Source: Azolla caroliniana (lineage: Eukaryota > Polypodiophyta). From it: a DNA stretch of 64,000 nt. Every line of letters starts with the position of its first letter. The stretch's first letter is position 1. The position numbers were made by a program, and so were the translations under genes. This document shows, in pieces, positions 52,300-64,000 of this stretch. The notes beneath the pieces were generated by a model. It saw nothing but the letters and a program-made list of their open reading frames with translations, was not told the origin of the DNA and did not search any database. The stretch lies in NCBI GenBank assembly GCA_043228905.1, contig JBHGNT010000018.1, forward strand, positions 6,200,001-6,264,000, given 5' to 3'.

Positions 52300-55200
52300 G
52301 AGAACCAATGTCGGTGGTCCGAAACCATCCTGTGCTGTGTGTCCGACTTTAACCTGAACGATTTTTCGTTACACCCATCTAGTGCCGAAGGGACTGGAAA
52401 CGATCCGCCGAAAGACACTTGGTCATTCCATTTGCGACATTATCGGTTGTGGATATCTTCTCGAGACCAATTTTCCCTGAAATGACGGAGTCTCGAACGA
52501 AGTGATATCGAACGTCGATATGCTTAGAGGCGTTGTGGTGAACTGGATTCTTTGACAAAGCAACAACATCCTAATTGTCGCTGTAGACAACTGGAGTCGA
52601 GTCGGAGTCGACCTGTCGAAACGTGTGCGCCAGCCGACCGAGCCATAAAGCTTCTTTTGCCATGTCGGACGCAGCTACATATTCCACTTCAGTTATTGAG
52701 GTGGTTGAGCACGCTTGAAGTTTTGATTTCCACGAGATTGCTCCATTGCCGAATTTGAAATAGTATCCAGTTGTTGATTTCCGACTCTCCACACAGCCGG
52801 TGAAGTCCGAGTTGGTGTAACTGACTACGCCTGAGGTTGAGTTCGGACCGAAAAGAATGCGATGGTCTTTTGTGCCAGCTAGATATCTGAACACTGCTTG
52901 ACTACATTCCAATGCGATCGGCTGGGGTTGTGCATGAATCTGCTGACGACTCCTACGACATGAGAGATATCAGGCCATGTCGCGACCATCGCGTACATGT
53001 GGGAGCCGACTGCCGGTGCATACGGTACCGACTTCATATCTTCCCCCTCCGGACCGGATGTCGGATAGTCTCACTAAGACAACCGAAGGTTAATGGGGAG
53101 CGGGGTCGAAGCAGACTTGGCCGATTGCATGTTGAAGCGTTCTAAGACACGTCCAATGTGTATCGCGATGCCGACTAATCTTCATACCAAGTATGTGTCT
53201 TGCTGGACCGAGGTCCTTCATGGCAAACTTCAATCGCGGTTGCCGAACGAGTTCGGTGAGCTCTCCGACATGCCGACCGGAGAGTAGCATGTCGTCCACG
53301 TAGATGATGAGGAAGACGGGAGACCCGTCTTGAGTTGTTTCGGTGAAGAGAAAGTGGTCCTCATCGCTCTTTGAGAAGCCGACCGATTGGATGAAGTCGT
53401 CGAACTTCTTGTACCACTGTCGAGGTGCCTATTTCAGGCCGTAGAGACTCTTCTTGAGTCGGCAAACTAGATGTTCCTAGCCGGATGCCACAAAGCCTTT
53501 CGGCTGCTCCATATAGATTTCCTCCTGTAGGTCACCGTGGAGGAATGCCGTTTTTACATCTAGTTGAATCAGCTCCAAGTTGTCGCCGGCCATGATGCCG
53601 AGCATGAAACGAAGGGTCGTCATTTTCACCACTAGTGAAAAGATTTCGTCAAAGTCGACGCCATATTCTTGTCGAAATCCCTTCGCAACTAATCTGGCCT
53701 TGTGCTTTGGGGTGGTCGAGTCGGACGTCTCTTTTAGTCGATAGACCCACTTACACGGAAGAGCACGTCAATTCTTCAGTAATTCGACCAAGTCCCAAGT
53801 CTTGTTTGCCCGAATGGAGTGCATTTCCGACTCCATTGCGAGATGCCATGTGGCTGAATCGGCAGATGCCAATGCTTCTTCGTAAGATGTCGGTTCGCCG
53901 GTGTCGGTAAAGAAAATTCCGGGAGAGTACCTCTCCGGAGGTTGCGACAGTCTCTTGGATCTGCGAGGTATGACTGGACTAGTCGCACTGGGTGTCAATG
54001 TCGGATGGTCGGGAGCCGAGCCATTCGGTTGTGCCGAATTGGTGGATTCAGTGCGAGAGTTGTCGGTTACCCAAAAACCGATCTCTTGTTGTGGGCTGGG
54101 CCGTCATGAAGGGTTGGCACTTCGGAAAATATTACCCTTCGGACTTCAATAGGCCTTTCGGCCGTTTTATGCATAGCCAACTCGTTAAACACGACGTCTG
54201 AACTTTGGACGATTTGTCTGTGCTCGGGGTGATCTCGCCATCGGGTCCATATCCAAGAAAAACACATTTCCTTGACCTTGGTTCGAGTTTCCGATGGTCG
54301 TCTTTAGGTATGAGAGCATACGCCTCTCAACCGAAGATCATCAGTTTGTCATAATTCGGTTTACTGCCGGTCCATATTTCCTGAGGTATTTGAAGTCCTA
54401 GAGGTCTACTTGGGGACATATTGATTATGTGTACTGCCGTAAGTAGAGCCTCCACCCAGAAGCCATCCGACAGTCCGGAGTGTTGGAACATGGATACTAC
54501 GTGTTCTTGAATCGTCCGATTCATGCGTTCAACAATTCCGTTCTGCTCCAGACTCTAGGGTGCCATATATTCACGTCGAATGCCACGTTCCTGGCAAAAG
54601 TTGATGAATTCTTCAAACTTGAAATCTCCTCCATTGTCGGTTCGGAGACATTTCAGTTTCCGACCGGTCTGATTTTCGACCATTGCAAGCCATTCGGAGA
54701 AGATCGAGAACACTCGATCTTTGGTTCTGATGTGGTAGGCCCACAACTTCCGAGTCGAGTCGTTAATAAAACTGACGAAGTACGAAGCACCGTCGAGAGA
54801 GTGATGTGGCATCGGGCCACAGACGTCCGAATGGACCAAATCGAGGGGGCTTGATTCTCTTGGTGCTGATGTTGGGTGTGATGCGGCTACCTGTTTGCCG
54901 TACTGGCAATGCTCGCAGAATTGGTGATCCGAGAAGGAGAGTTTGGGGATGTAACTGGCTCTGGATAGGTGTGTTATTCCAGTCTTGTTGAGATGTCCAA
55001 GTCATCCGTGCCATAACGATGACACGGGGATATCAACAAAAAATAAGTCACCCTCTTTGAGTGTGACATATAAAGGGTACAAGGAATGTACCTTTGGTCC
55101 TCGAGCAAGGAGGAGCTTCCCTTTGTGGAGTGTCCACCCTCTTGATGAGAATCCGGCATGGATGCCGGCTTCGTCAAGTTGTTTGACTGAGATCAGGGGT

Positions 55201-56327
55201 CTTGACAGCTCAAGAACGTGTCAGACGTTGTGTAGTACGAGTGTAGAGCCTCCCGGAAGATTGAGCTCTACGGTGCTGATTCCGATTATAGCACAGTGAT
55301 GCAAGTTTCCGACTCGAACTAAGTCGGAGTGCGGGTCCGAGTATTGCCGAAACTGAGATCGGTGAGGTGTCACATGATATGATGCGCCCGAGTCTAGGAG
55401 CCATGTGCTCGAGTCCTCAGTCGTAAGCAGAACTTTTGATTCGACTGGGTTCTCTATGGACAATATGTTCGGGTCGGTCGTCAAAATTTCGGCTGAAGAG
55501 CCGACGTAGTTGACCTCCTCATGCCAACTACTCTTCTGATCCGTTCTTTGAGCTTTGTCGGTTTTTGCTTTGAGTGCCTGGCAGTCGGCTTTGATGTGTC
55601 CCGGTTTCTTGCAGTAGTTGCAGATTCGGTTGTCCCGGGACTTGCTCCGGCTTCGTTGATTGTTCAGCGGTCGGGAAGAACTTCTTCCCCGATTGTTCGA
55701 TTGGTCGGTCGAACCTTGTACTACGTAAGCTTCATCTGCTGAGTTTTTGGCGAAGGACTTTCTTCGAGTTGCTTCAGTCAGGATTGCGCTCGTGACTTCG
55801 GAGTACTTAACGGAAGCTATTGAAGCATTGCACACGGTTGTAACGAAAGTTTCCCATGAAGAGGGGAGACTACTCATGAGTATCATTGCTCTTAGTTCAT
55901 CCTCAATTGCCGTCCCCTGAGACGAGATTTGGGAGCTTATGCTTTCGTACTCGTTGAGGTGTGCCTGAACCGAATCAGATTCTTTCATACGCAAATTGTA
56001 GAGGCGCCGGATCAGGTACATCTTCGTTGCGATGACCTTCTTTTCATAAGTTTCCGACAGTGTTTTCCAAAGTTCAAACGTTGTCATGCATGATTGTATT
56101 GTGAAGTACACTGACTCCGACAAGTGCATCCGAATTGTGGCTCGGACAATTCTGTCCAGCTTTAGCCACTCGTTTGCCTTGTATGCTTCTGGAGGATTTT
56201 CGTTCTCGATCGGGTCTATCTGACCCTTGACTATGAGATAGTCCTGCATTTGTTCCTTCTAGAAGTTGAATTTCGAACTGTCGAACCTCCTTAGACTCAT
56301 CTCCGATGAGCCGGATGTTGATGCCAT
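52300..56327 (-). pseudogene. copia-2 gag-pol (many stops)
   Basis: It aligns with copia-1 gag-pol from end to end. The start MASTSGSSEMSLRRF is at 56,327; the largest open piece (56,249-55,221) covers gag, the knuckle CNYCKKPGHIKADC and protease LLDSGASYHV. Later pieces cover GAG-pre-integrase, integrase (VHSDVCGPMPHHS near 54,836; RTDNGGDFKFEEF), RT (DDMLLSGRHVG near 53,295) and RNase H (52,912-52,571). Compared with copia-1, the FWKEQ Trp codon is TAG near 56,260; other stops and shifts follow, so it cannot make the polyprotein. Confidence 0.9.
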
Positions 56328-56868
56328 CTGCTTCGGTTTCGGTTGGTAAGACTACGAACCTTAGTGGGGTGCAGCCGGTCGGCTCACCCGATATCGTTCT
56401 AGTCGGTTTGGTTTCGGATACTTGTTGTTGAACTTGCTCGGAGTGACTCCGGTAACTTGAGGGACAAAACCGGCTGGTCTTCCCGAATGTTGCCGAGTCG
56501 GAGTGAGCCCGGTTAGCTTCCGATTACCGATTACGCGAAACTAATTGTTTGGGCTGATTTTGCTTTGGATGACTGCAACGATGAGAGGGATGGATCCAAC
56601 TAATCCGACTAATCCCAACGGATGACCTTTTCGGATGTTGTTTAACCGAATGAAGCACAATTGAGCCGGTTTTTGCTCAAGGAGTTCCCCTCAAGCGGTT
56701 ACAATCACAGGAACAGGGAACAACCGACTGGCTTACTCCAATTTGTGATTTAACACAATAAGATGCGAGCTCGTCTTTTTCTTCTCCCTTCTCTGTTCTT
56801 CAAAGAAAACGAAAACAGAATGTTGTGTTGTGTGATGACGGCCGGCAGTGGGTTGAAGAACCTCCAAC
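56328..56868 (-). other. copia-2 untranslated leader
   Basis: Homologous to the copia-1 leader (4474-5158) but about 140 bases shorter. Confidence 0.55.
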
Positions 56869-56880
56869 GCTCTGATACCA
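56869..56880 (-). other. Primer-binding site of copia-2
   Basis: Minus strand TGGTATCAGAGC, two bases inside the 5' LTR. Confidence 0.92.
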
Positions 56881-56882
56881 AA

Positions 56883-57181
56883 TGTTGGGGACAAGGCCGT
56901 CAATGCGTAAGTGCAAGCAACATTCGTGATGAAGAAGAACCTGTGTATGTATGAGCAAGATAGACACACAGAGAGAGAGAGAGAGAGAGAGAAAAGGAAA
57001 CATTATATTCAATAGCAACAGTTACAAATAACAACCAACCTTTACTAAAGGTTACAATAGGGCATTTTATATAGTGACTATCCTAGGGCAACTGCCCTTT
57101 ATGCTATTTACAGAATTAGCCCGGACTTGGGTTGTCCAAAGGGACAATGTGAATACGGCCATTATACACTCGTATTCGACA
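56883..57181 (-). repeat. 5' LTR of copia-2
   Basis: Matches 51,851-52,149 at about 95%, including a (GA)n tract (56,970-56,991). Confidence 0.9.
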
Positions 57182-57364
57182 ACTCGGACGGAGTGTTGTA
57201 ATCTTTCGATTGTACATCCACTGTATAGTGAAGTTCTGTTTACCCGTGGTTTTCTCCTGCTTTAGGGTTTCCACGTAAAACTCTGCGTACTCTGTCGTTG
57301 TGTACCTGTGTTGTGTATTTTCATCATCGTTTGATCTTGTGATTTTACGAATCGATCTCCATCA
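57182..57364 (+). repeat. 5' LTR of copia-F, 5'-truncated
   Basis: These 183 bases match the end of the copia-F 3' LTR (about 63,102-63,284), from CACTCGGACGGAG-like sequence to ATCTCCATCA. The first 360 bases are lost at the junction with copia-2. Confidence 0.9.
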
Positions 57365-57367
57365 ATC

Positions 57368-57379
57368 TGGTATCAGAGC
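57368..57379 (+). other. Primer-binding site (initiator tRNA-Met) of copia-F
   Basis: TGGTATCAGAGC three bases after the LTR end. Confidence 0.93.
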
Positions 57380-58086
57380 TTGAGGTGCAAGCATGGAAGG
57401 AGGTGTGAGCGGTTTCCCATGTATGATAGTTCTAAACTCACATAACTATGCCGACTAGAAGATAAAGATGGAGGACCTACTCATAGTAAAAGACTTGTAC
57501 GAGCCAGTCGACAAAGCAAATATACCCAGGGGGGGTATTGGAGTTAGAATGGAAACTTCTCAACAGAAAGGCACTGGCCACCATCCGACAGTGCGTCAAC
57601 GTAAGTGTCCTGTAGCATGTGGCGAATGACACAAATGCCCACGAGATATTGCAAAAGTTGTTGGGTCTATATGAGAAGAAGAATGCACTACATAAAACCT
57701 CACTGATGAGAAAGATTGTACAGCTGAAATGCAGAGACAGTGAGACCATCATCGAACACATAAGCACATTCGTGGGGTATGTAAATCAACTTGCTACAAC
57801 TAAGTTCCCCTTGGATGATGCGATGCAGGCCATTTTGCTAATGTGCACACTACTAGATAGCTGGGAGAACCTGGTGGTTACTCTCAACACCTCTTGTCAA
57901 GAAGAGAACTTGTCTTTACAAGCGGTGGAGACAAGCATCCTAAATGAGGGGGCAAGAAGGAAGGACAAGGGAGTCCTGGCTCAGTTGGAGTCGAATGTAA
58001 CACAACATTGGGACAGAGGAAGGAACCGGCAAAGAAGTTCACCAAGGAGAGAAAAGTCCCAAGCCAGATTGAAGTCCAGAGGTAAG

Positions 58087-59352
58087 TGTAAAACAAAGGT
58101 GCGGAAGCGTTAGACAACCGACTTAGCCGGATAGCAACAAAGAGAGAGAGAGATTAATACACAGAAGGTACGTAGGAGAGACAGAGAAAGAGCAGAACAA
58201 CTTGAATCTATTATCAACAACTCTGTAAAAGTCTCTGTGTATACAACGTGCTCAACAACACTATTTATACAAGTCCTAAGAGGATTGACAAAAGTACGGT
58301 GTACTTCAATGCTTACACGAGCGTCTAACACTAACTACGAGACATTAACTACCTAGTAGTCTAGGTTGTTACTAGGCTTCCGGTTACTGCTGGATCCAGC
58401 TAACTGGCTCCCCAGCTCACCGACTCACCATGGTTGTTTGCGTACCCATATTTAACGTTTAAATACGTATAGTACCACATCATTTGTATAGTACGTACTA
58501 TACCTTAATGTTGTTCAGTCAAATATCATGTACATTTCTCCAATAAGGTATTTAACGTATTTATAAAAAAACAGGTATAATACGTATTTATAAAGAAAAT
58601 GTAAGTAAAACCCTAACAAAAAGCAAAAGAAAAAAAAGATTTTAGTGAAAAAGAAGCCAAAGGAAGGAAGAAAGAAGAATAGAAGAGACGAGGATGAAGA
58701 AGATGAAGAAGAAGAAGAGAGAAAAGAAGACATAAACCTGTCCTAAGTGTGATAATCGCAGAAGATAGAAGAAGAAGAAGAAGAAAATGAAGAAAAGAGA
58801 AACCTATCATGAGTGTGATAATCGTAGACGATTCCTCAATCTATGAAGACATAATTGTAAATAATTACAATTTGAAATAGAACATTGTGATACACACTTA
58901 CACTGATTTATAGAATAAGGGAATGTCGACAACCATATTACTACAAGTATTTTAGGATGTGAAATGTTCAAATGTCTTATATTGCATTTTAGGATGTAGA
59001 ACTATATTGTACATCACAAAATTGTGTAAACATAGATGTTTTTTACAATATTATAGATATTTTTTAGAAAGGTAAATAATTTTCAAATTCTAGAAGTATT
59101 TAACGTACTATACGTAAAATACGTATTTTACGTACTTTACGTACTTTATAAGTATTTAAGATATTAAGAAAACGTATTTAACGTATTTTTAAATTGGGAG
59201 GTACTATACGGGTATTAATACGTTAAATACGTATGATATCTGTACTGTACCTAACAACCTTGCGGTTCACCGATCCGGCTCATCCTTCCGAATGCCAATC
59301 CGGCTCAGGCTTATTCAGCCAATCCAGATCCGGTTGAGCTTGCCGCTCAACA
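58087..59352 (-). repeat. Solo LTR of the copia-E family, TSD GTAAG, split by a MITE
   Basis: Minus strand TGTTGAGCGGCAAGCTCAAC to TTTGTTTTACA, flanked by GTAAG at 58,082-58,086 and 59,353-59,357. Without the MITE and its TSD it is about 424 bp, close to the 412-bp LTR at 44,330-44,741. The copia-F gag frame is continuous across it. Confidence 0.93.
58429..59262 (-). mobile_element. hAT-like MITE, copy 2 (834 bp)
   Basis: A reverse-orientation copy of 45,887-46,704, with ends CATGGTTGTT and AACAACCTTG. Flanking 8-mers CGACTCAC and CGGTTCAC agree at 6 of 8 positions, an aged duplication. The AAG-rich middle and TACGTATTTAACGT end words are conserved. Confidence 0.9.
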
Positions 59353-62300
59353 GTAAGCTAGTGTGCTTTTACTGTGGTAAACCTAGACACTTCCAGAAGG
59401 ACTGCCGACACATGAGAAAAGACAAGGGTGTCGGAAACAATGTCGAACCCAGGAAGATTCATGATGAGAAGAACACTTTTGCCATTGCTACGAGCAATGA
59501 AGAACTGTTGTTCATCTGCGAATAGACAAGTGCAAATCTTGCAAGTGAAGAATGCACTTGGGTGATTGATTCCGGGGCATCGTTCCACATAACTCCGTCG
59601 AGAGAGCATTTCTTGACTTACATAGCCAAAGATCACGGTTATGTGAAGATGGGTAATAGTGGAGAGTGCAAGATAACCGGAGTCGGAAGTGTCTGCTTGA
59701 CGACGTCGACAGGGTGTCGACTCACTCTGAAGGATGTTTGACACATCTCTGATATTAGATTGAATCTAATATCGACTGGAATGTTAGATGACAATGGCTA
59801 TAGTGGTAGCTTTCGGAATGGCAAGTGGAAGTTCTGCCGAGGGAATCTTATAGTGGCCCAAGCACAAAAAGAAGGCACATTATATATGATGCATGCCCGA
59901 CTGTGCAAATCGGAAGTAAATGTGGCAGCCGATTCGGAAGGAGAGATATGGCATAAGAGGCTAGGCCACATCAATGAGAAAGGAATGCACCTACAAGCCG
60001 ACCAAAAGCTTCTACCAGAAGTCAAGGCAGTGCACTTGGAGAAGTGCGTTGACTGCTTAGTTGGAAAGCAAAACAGAACAACATTCCACGTAAGACCACC
60101 GAGAAGAAGAGAAGCATCGTTGGAACTGGTACACATGGATGTGTGCTATGTTGATGCTCCATAGCATCGTGGTGGACAGTACTTTGTGACGTTTATTGAC
60201 GACTATAGTCGGAAGACATGGGCCTTCGTACTGAAGTCGAAGGATCAAGTATTGTCAGTTTTCAAGGAGTTTCAGGCTAGAGCTGAATGAGAGTCAGGTT
60301 GGAAGTTGAAGGTTGTCCGAACCGACAACGGTGGCGAATATAGAGGGCAGTTTGAGGAGTACTGCAAGTGCCAAGGTATTCGGATCGAATACTCAGTGCC
60401 AAAGACCCCAGAGTTGAACGGGCTTGTAGAGAGGATGAATTGAACAATCATGGAGAGGGTAAGGAGCATGCTCTCTCATGCGAAACTGCCGAAATCCTAT
60501 TGGGCTAAGGCGATGTACATAGTTGTTTTTCTGATCAATAGGTCTCCCTCAATACCATTAAAGGGTGATGTTCCACTGAGAGTGTGGATAGGGAAGGATG
60601 TCTCCTACCAACACCTGAGGGTGTTTGGATGTTTGGTGTATATGCATGTACCGAAGGATCAAAGGTCAAAGCTCGATAGTAAGATGAAAGCATGCATATT
60701 CATGGGATACTCGGAAGATGAGTTCGGCTATAGGCTATGGGACCTAGTCGACAAGAAGATAGTGAGAAGTCGGGACATAGCCTTTCTTGAAGATAAGACG
60801 ATTGAAGATTGGAAGTAGCAGAAGTCGGAACCGACTCCCCAGTCAACCTCGACTACCATCAACTTAAGGCCAAGTGAATCAGCATTGTCAGCTGTTCGGA
60901 AACGTCCAGTCGGCACAGCCAAATCCGAGTCGATCGACTCGGAGAGACCGATTGACTATGAGTCTGAGTCAGCAAAGCTCCCAAGGTCAATTGAAGAGTA
61001 TGAGTTGGAGTTGTCCAACCTAGAGATGTCGATTGACATGCAGGAACCTTTGCGGAGAGAAGAGTTGGTAGAGACATCCGAAAGAGAGCCAACAACGAGT
61101 GGAAGGAGATACCCACTCAGAGAAAGGAAAGCACTGACAACATATGTCAGTCAATACATCCTCTTGACTGATGAAGGTGAACCGGAGTGCTATGAAGAAG
61201 CCATTGCCGACGAGCACAGAGAGAAATGGTTGAGAGCGATGCAAGATGAGATGGAATCCTTGCACGAGAATTACACCTATGACCTAGTAGAGCTGTCGAA
61301 AGGTAAGAGAGCAGTTAGGAATAAGTGGGTCTACAAGGTGAAGATTGGAGAAGCCGACAGTGAGCCCAGGTATAAAGCCCGCATAGTGGTGAAGGGCTTT
61401 CAATAGAAAAAGGGTGTCCACTTTGACGAAATATTCGCACCAGTTGTGAAGATGACATCCATTCGAATTGTTCTGAGTATAGCAGCCAGTATGGACTTGG
61501 AGATCGAATTCTTACACGGGGAGCTAGAAGAAGAAATCTACATGTAGTAACCCCAAGTCTTTGAGAAGAAAGGGAAAGAGAACTTGGTGTGTCGACTGAA
61601 GAAAATCTTGTACAGTCTGAAACAAGCTCCATGCCAATGGTACAAGAAGTTCGAGTCCTTCATTATGGAACACTGGTTCCAGAAAACACAGGCGGATCAC
61701 TGTTTGTTCGTCAAAAGGTACGAAGAAGGAGACTTCTTGATTCTCTTGTTATATGTTGATGACATGTTGATAGTTGGTCAAGATACAAGGAAGATTGGAA
61801 GCTTGAAGAAAGATCTAGGCAGGTCGTTTGCCATGAAAGACCTTGGACCGGCTAAACAGATATTAGGAATGCACATAGTTCGAGACAGAACTGAAAAGGT
61901 GCTATGGTTGTCACAACAAAAGTATGTGACGAAGATCCTGGAGAGATTCAACATGTCAGACGCAAAGCCAGTCGGTTCGGTGTTGCCGACAAACTGCAGG
62001 TTGAATGCGAAGCAGTGGCCGAAAGGGGAGAAGGAGAAGGCCGAGATGAGGATGATACCATATGCGTCGGCCGTCGGCAGTCTAATGTATGCTATGGTAT
62101 GTACTAGACTAGACATAGCATTTGTTGTGGGAGCAGTAAGCCGATATATGAGTAATCCAGGAAGAGAACACTAGGCAACGGTGAAATGGATACTCAGTTA
62201 CTTGAAAGGCACCTCGAGGGTGTGCCTTAGGTATGGTGTTGGAAAACCTATGTTGGAAGGTTTTACCGATTCGAACATGTCGGGAGATGTAGACTCGAGT

Positions 62301-62739
62301 CGATCCACGTCAGGGTATGTGATGACCCATGCATGGGGAGGCGGGTCGTGGCAATCACGACTGCAAAAGTCTGTAGCCTTGTCGACTACAGACGCAAAGT
62401 ATATGGCAGCGGTAGAGGCCGGCAAAGAGCTGATCTGGATGAGAAATTTTCTCAATGAGCTAGGGATGAAGCAGAGGGAGTTCTTGCTTCACTGTGACAG
62501 CCAGAGTGCCATACATCTAGGCAAGAATGCTGCTTACCACTCCCGAACCAAGCACATACAGAGGAGGTATCACTGGTTGCGGGAGAGAGTCGAAGAAGGA
62601 GAGTTTTCCCTAGTGAAGATCCATACTGACGAAAATGGATCTGACATGCTCACGAAGAACCTACCTACAGATAGACTTAGAATCTCTCGACAAAAGATAG
62701 GATTGACTGACTCCCTCCCACAGGAGTGAAGGGGGAGTT

Positions 62740-63284
62740 TGTTGGGGATATGTCCCTCCAATGGGAGGAACCGACTGTTTGGAAGTGGCCGACAGTCAAA
62801 GAGTCGAAGGAACTGACTGTTCGGAAGTAGCTGACGGTCGAAGAGTCGACAACAGAGAGTCGATTGTTTATTATTATTATAGCAATAATAATTTTTATGA
62901 TATGTGGCAGTGGCTACAATTGTAAATGGTCAATACGATGTATCAATATATATACATCTAGGGCAAAAATAGTGCAGTGTGAGAGACAGTAGAGGTCGAG
63001 AGAGAAAGCAAGCATGAGAGAGATGCGAGTGAGAGAGAGAGCAAGCGGCGCCATATCTGTGTGTGCAACAGTAGACGCCAAGAGCCTTGCGCAGCTGATA
63101 CACTCGGACGGAGTGTTGTAATCTTTCGATTGTACATCCACTATATAGTGAAGTTCTGTTTACTCGTGATTTTCTTCCACTTTAGGGTTTCCACATAAAA
63201 CTCTGTGTACTCTGTCGTTGTGTACCTATGTTGTGTATTTTCAGCATCATTTGATCTTGTGATTTTACGAATCGATTTCCATCA
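62740..63284 (+). repeat. 3' LTR of copia-F (545 bp)
   Basis: TGTTGGGGATATGTCCCTCC to GATTTCCATCA, preceded by the polypurine tract GAAGGGGGAG at 62,727-62,737. A TATATATACATC motif near 62,948 is a likely TATA box. Confidence 0.92.
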
Positions 63285-64000
63285 CTTTGACTAGTTTTTT
63301 AAACATATGTTGTTTGGTTATTGGCCTAATTTCATAATTCATGCCTTGTCTTTTGTTGTGAAGCTTTATACTTCTCATTGTACTTGTACTCAAGTGCATT
63401 GTAAAAGTGGCGAACTTGTTCCGTCCCTTTGTGTTTACATTTTCAATGTTATTTTCAAAAAATATGCAAGCCTCATGTGTAAGAATCTTAATTAACATTA
63501 TGCAAGAGGAAGAAGTAAGAAAGAACAAGGTACCATACCACCCAACCACCCCTTAGCAAAAGTGAGAGATAGATCGAGTCCTCATCAATGTCCCACACCA
63601 CCAAGTTCAGACATGGATTGTACCTTGGGTATGAAGGAGGAACACGTGTATATAGCTAAAGCTTTATCGCAATGTCAAAGTCCGCATCTAATAACTCTCC
63701 CCTTCATGAAAGTAATTGGCCTTCTTATATAGGCTCAAACCCTAGGCCCTCATTTGTTTCACACTTTACTTTAATAGAAGTGTTGAAGTGATAAAACACT
63801 AAAAAATTATCTCCCACCGTAAGGTTGAGAATAACTCAATTCCTACTAACCTTGAGGTTATATAATTACACTTCATTATACTATATGTTTATGCTTTGCA
63901 TGATCATGCTTCTCAAGCACTTAAGTTAGCTTGGGGAGGTCATGTATAAGGTCATATGCACCTTCAACAACATCAAGAAACTCGGATGCCCATTTCTTGG
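63285..64000 (-). repeat. Unassigned flank containing an eroded gypsy-1-type LTR
   Basis: About 63,530-63,780 resembles the gypsy-1 LTR in minus orientation: CCACCCAACCACCCC, ATCGAGTCCTC, GTCCCACACCACCA and, further on, CTTCTTATATAGGC correspond in order to the R/U5 and TATA parts of 17,660-17,880. The match is weak and no internal region is seen before the window ends. Confidence 0.4.

Larger units (their letters stand above)
51851..57181 (-). mobile_element. copia-2: complete-length but dead relative of copia-1
   Basis: 3' LTR 51,851-52,149, internal region, PBS 56,869-56,880, 5' LTR 56,883-57,181. The LTRs are each about 299 bp and differ at roughly 5% of positions. Flanking bases (TCTCA and ACTCG) do not match, so this is not a simple insertion still in its original place; one flank has been rearranged. 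Confidence 0.9.
57393..62729 (+). pseudogene. copia-F gag-pol, interrupted in gag by a solo LTR with a MITE
   Basis: Gag starts MEGGVSGF at 57,393 with an early TAG (57,456) and runs to 58,086 (EKKNALHKTSLMRKIVQLK). A 1266-bp insertion splits it; the frame resumes at 59,358 with the knuckle CFYCGKPRHFQKDCRH. Then protease (WVIDSGASFHITPS near 59,560), GAG-pre-integrase (IWHKRLGHINEKGM, 59,950; CVDCLVGKQNRT), integrase (VHMDVCYVDAP; YFVTFIDDYSRKTW near 60,180; LRVFGCLVYMHVPKDQ, 60,620), RT (KWVYKVK; FDEIFAPVVKM, 61,422; a short deletion before FLHGELEEEIYM; LLLYVDDMLIVG, 61,745) and RNase H (STSGYVMT; STTDAKYMAAVEAGKE, 62,385). Lesions are mostly single stop codons (61,406; 61,545-61,550; 62,173). 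Confidence 0.9.

Overview
The window is nuclear DNA of a land plant, most likely an angiosperm with a transposon-rich genome. I cannot name the species. Three things support a plant: a spliced gene whose product matches plant UBP22 (the SAGA deubiquitinase), five primer-binding sites complementary to initiator tRNA-Met (one more in degenerate form) as is usual in plant Ty1/copia elements, and dense nesting of plant-type copia, chromodomain gypsy, LINE and hAT-like elements. There are no operons or prokaryotic signals. Only one ordinary host gene is visible (34.7-36.9 kb). A second coding segment (5.48-6.72 kb) is cut by a retrotransposon and looks like the C-terminal part of an uncharacterised DUF7869-like protein.

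Layout. 1-5.48 kb: a young, apparently intact copia element (copia-1, minus strand) inserted into the DUF7869-like coding sequence. 7.0-15.6 kb: four broken copia pieces, two of them opposite-facing copies of one family. 16.2-16.75 kb: a lone LTR. 17.3-24.5 kb: a short-LTR element containing a nested chromodomain gypsy element (17,596-23,470, TSD AATAG) whose right LTR material is inverted. 25.7-27.4 kb: LINE C-terminal relic. 30.1-33.1 kb: internally deleted second copy of the same gypsy family (TSD GTATA). 34.3-36.9 kb: the UBP22 gene with microsatellite-rich upstream DNA and an overlapping upstream reading frame. 39.6-43.4 kb: a TIR element with 8-bp TSD (GTGGAGAC) inside a dead copia integrase; it carries a 711-codon open non-LTR reverse transcriptase, a large GA satellite and a SINE. 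44.3-49.5 kb: a broken copia element interrupted by an 818-bp hAT-like MITE. 49.5-51.85 kb: a gypsy pol relic interrupted by a solo LTR (TSD CTCCA). 51.85-57.18 kb: copia-2, a decayed relative of copia-1. 57.18-63.28 kb: another copia element (copia-F) whose gag holds a solo LTR (TSD GTAAG) that itself holds a second, inverted copy of the MITE.

How it fits together: the window is a TE nest around a single gene island. Several insertions can be ordered because the host reading frame resumes in register across an exact target-site duplication. The least ordinary items are the TIR element carrying an open RT frame, the two-copy MITE family with TAC/TTTAACGTA-rich ends, the gypsy element with inverted LTR material but matching TSDs, and the very young copia-1.
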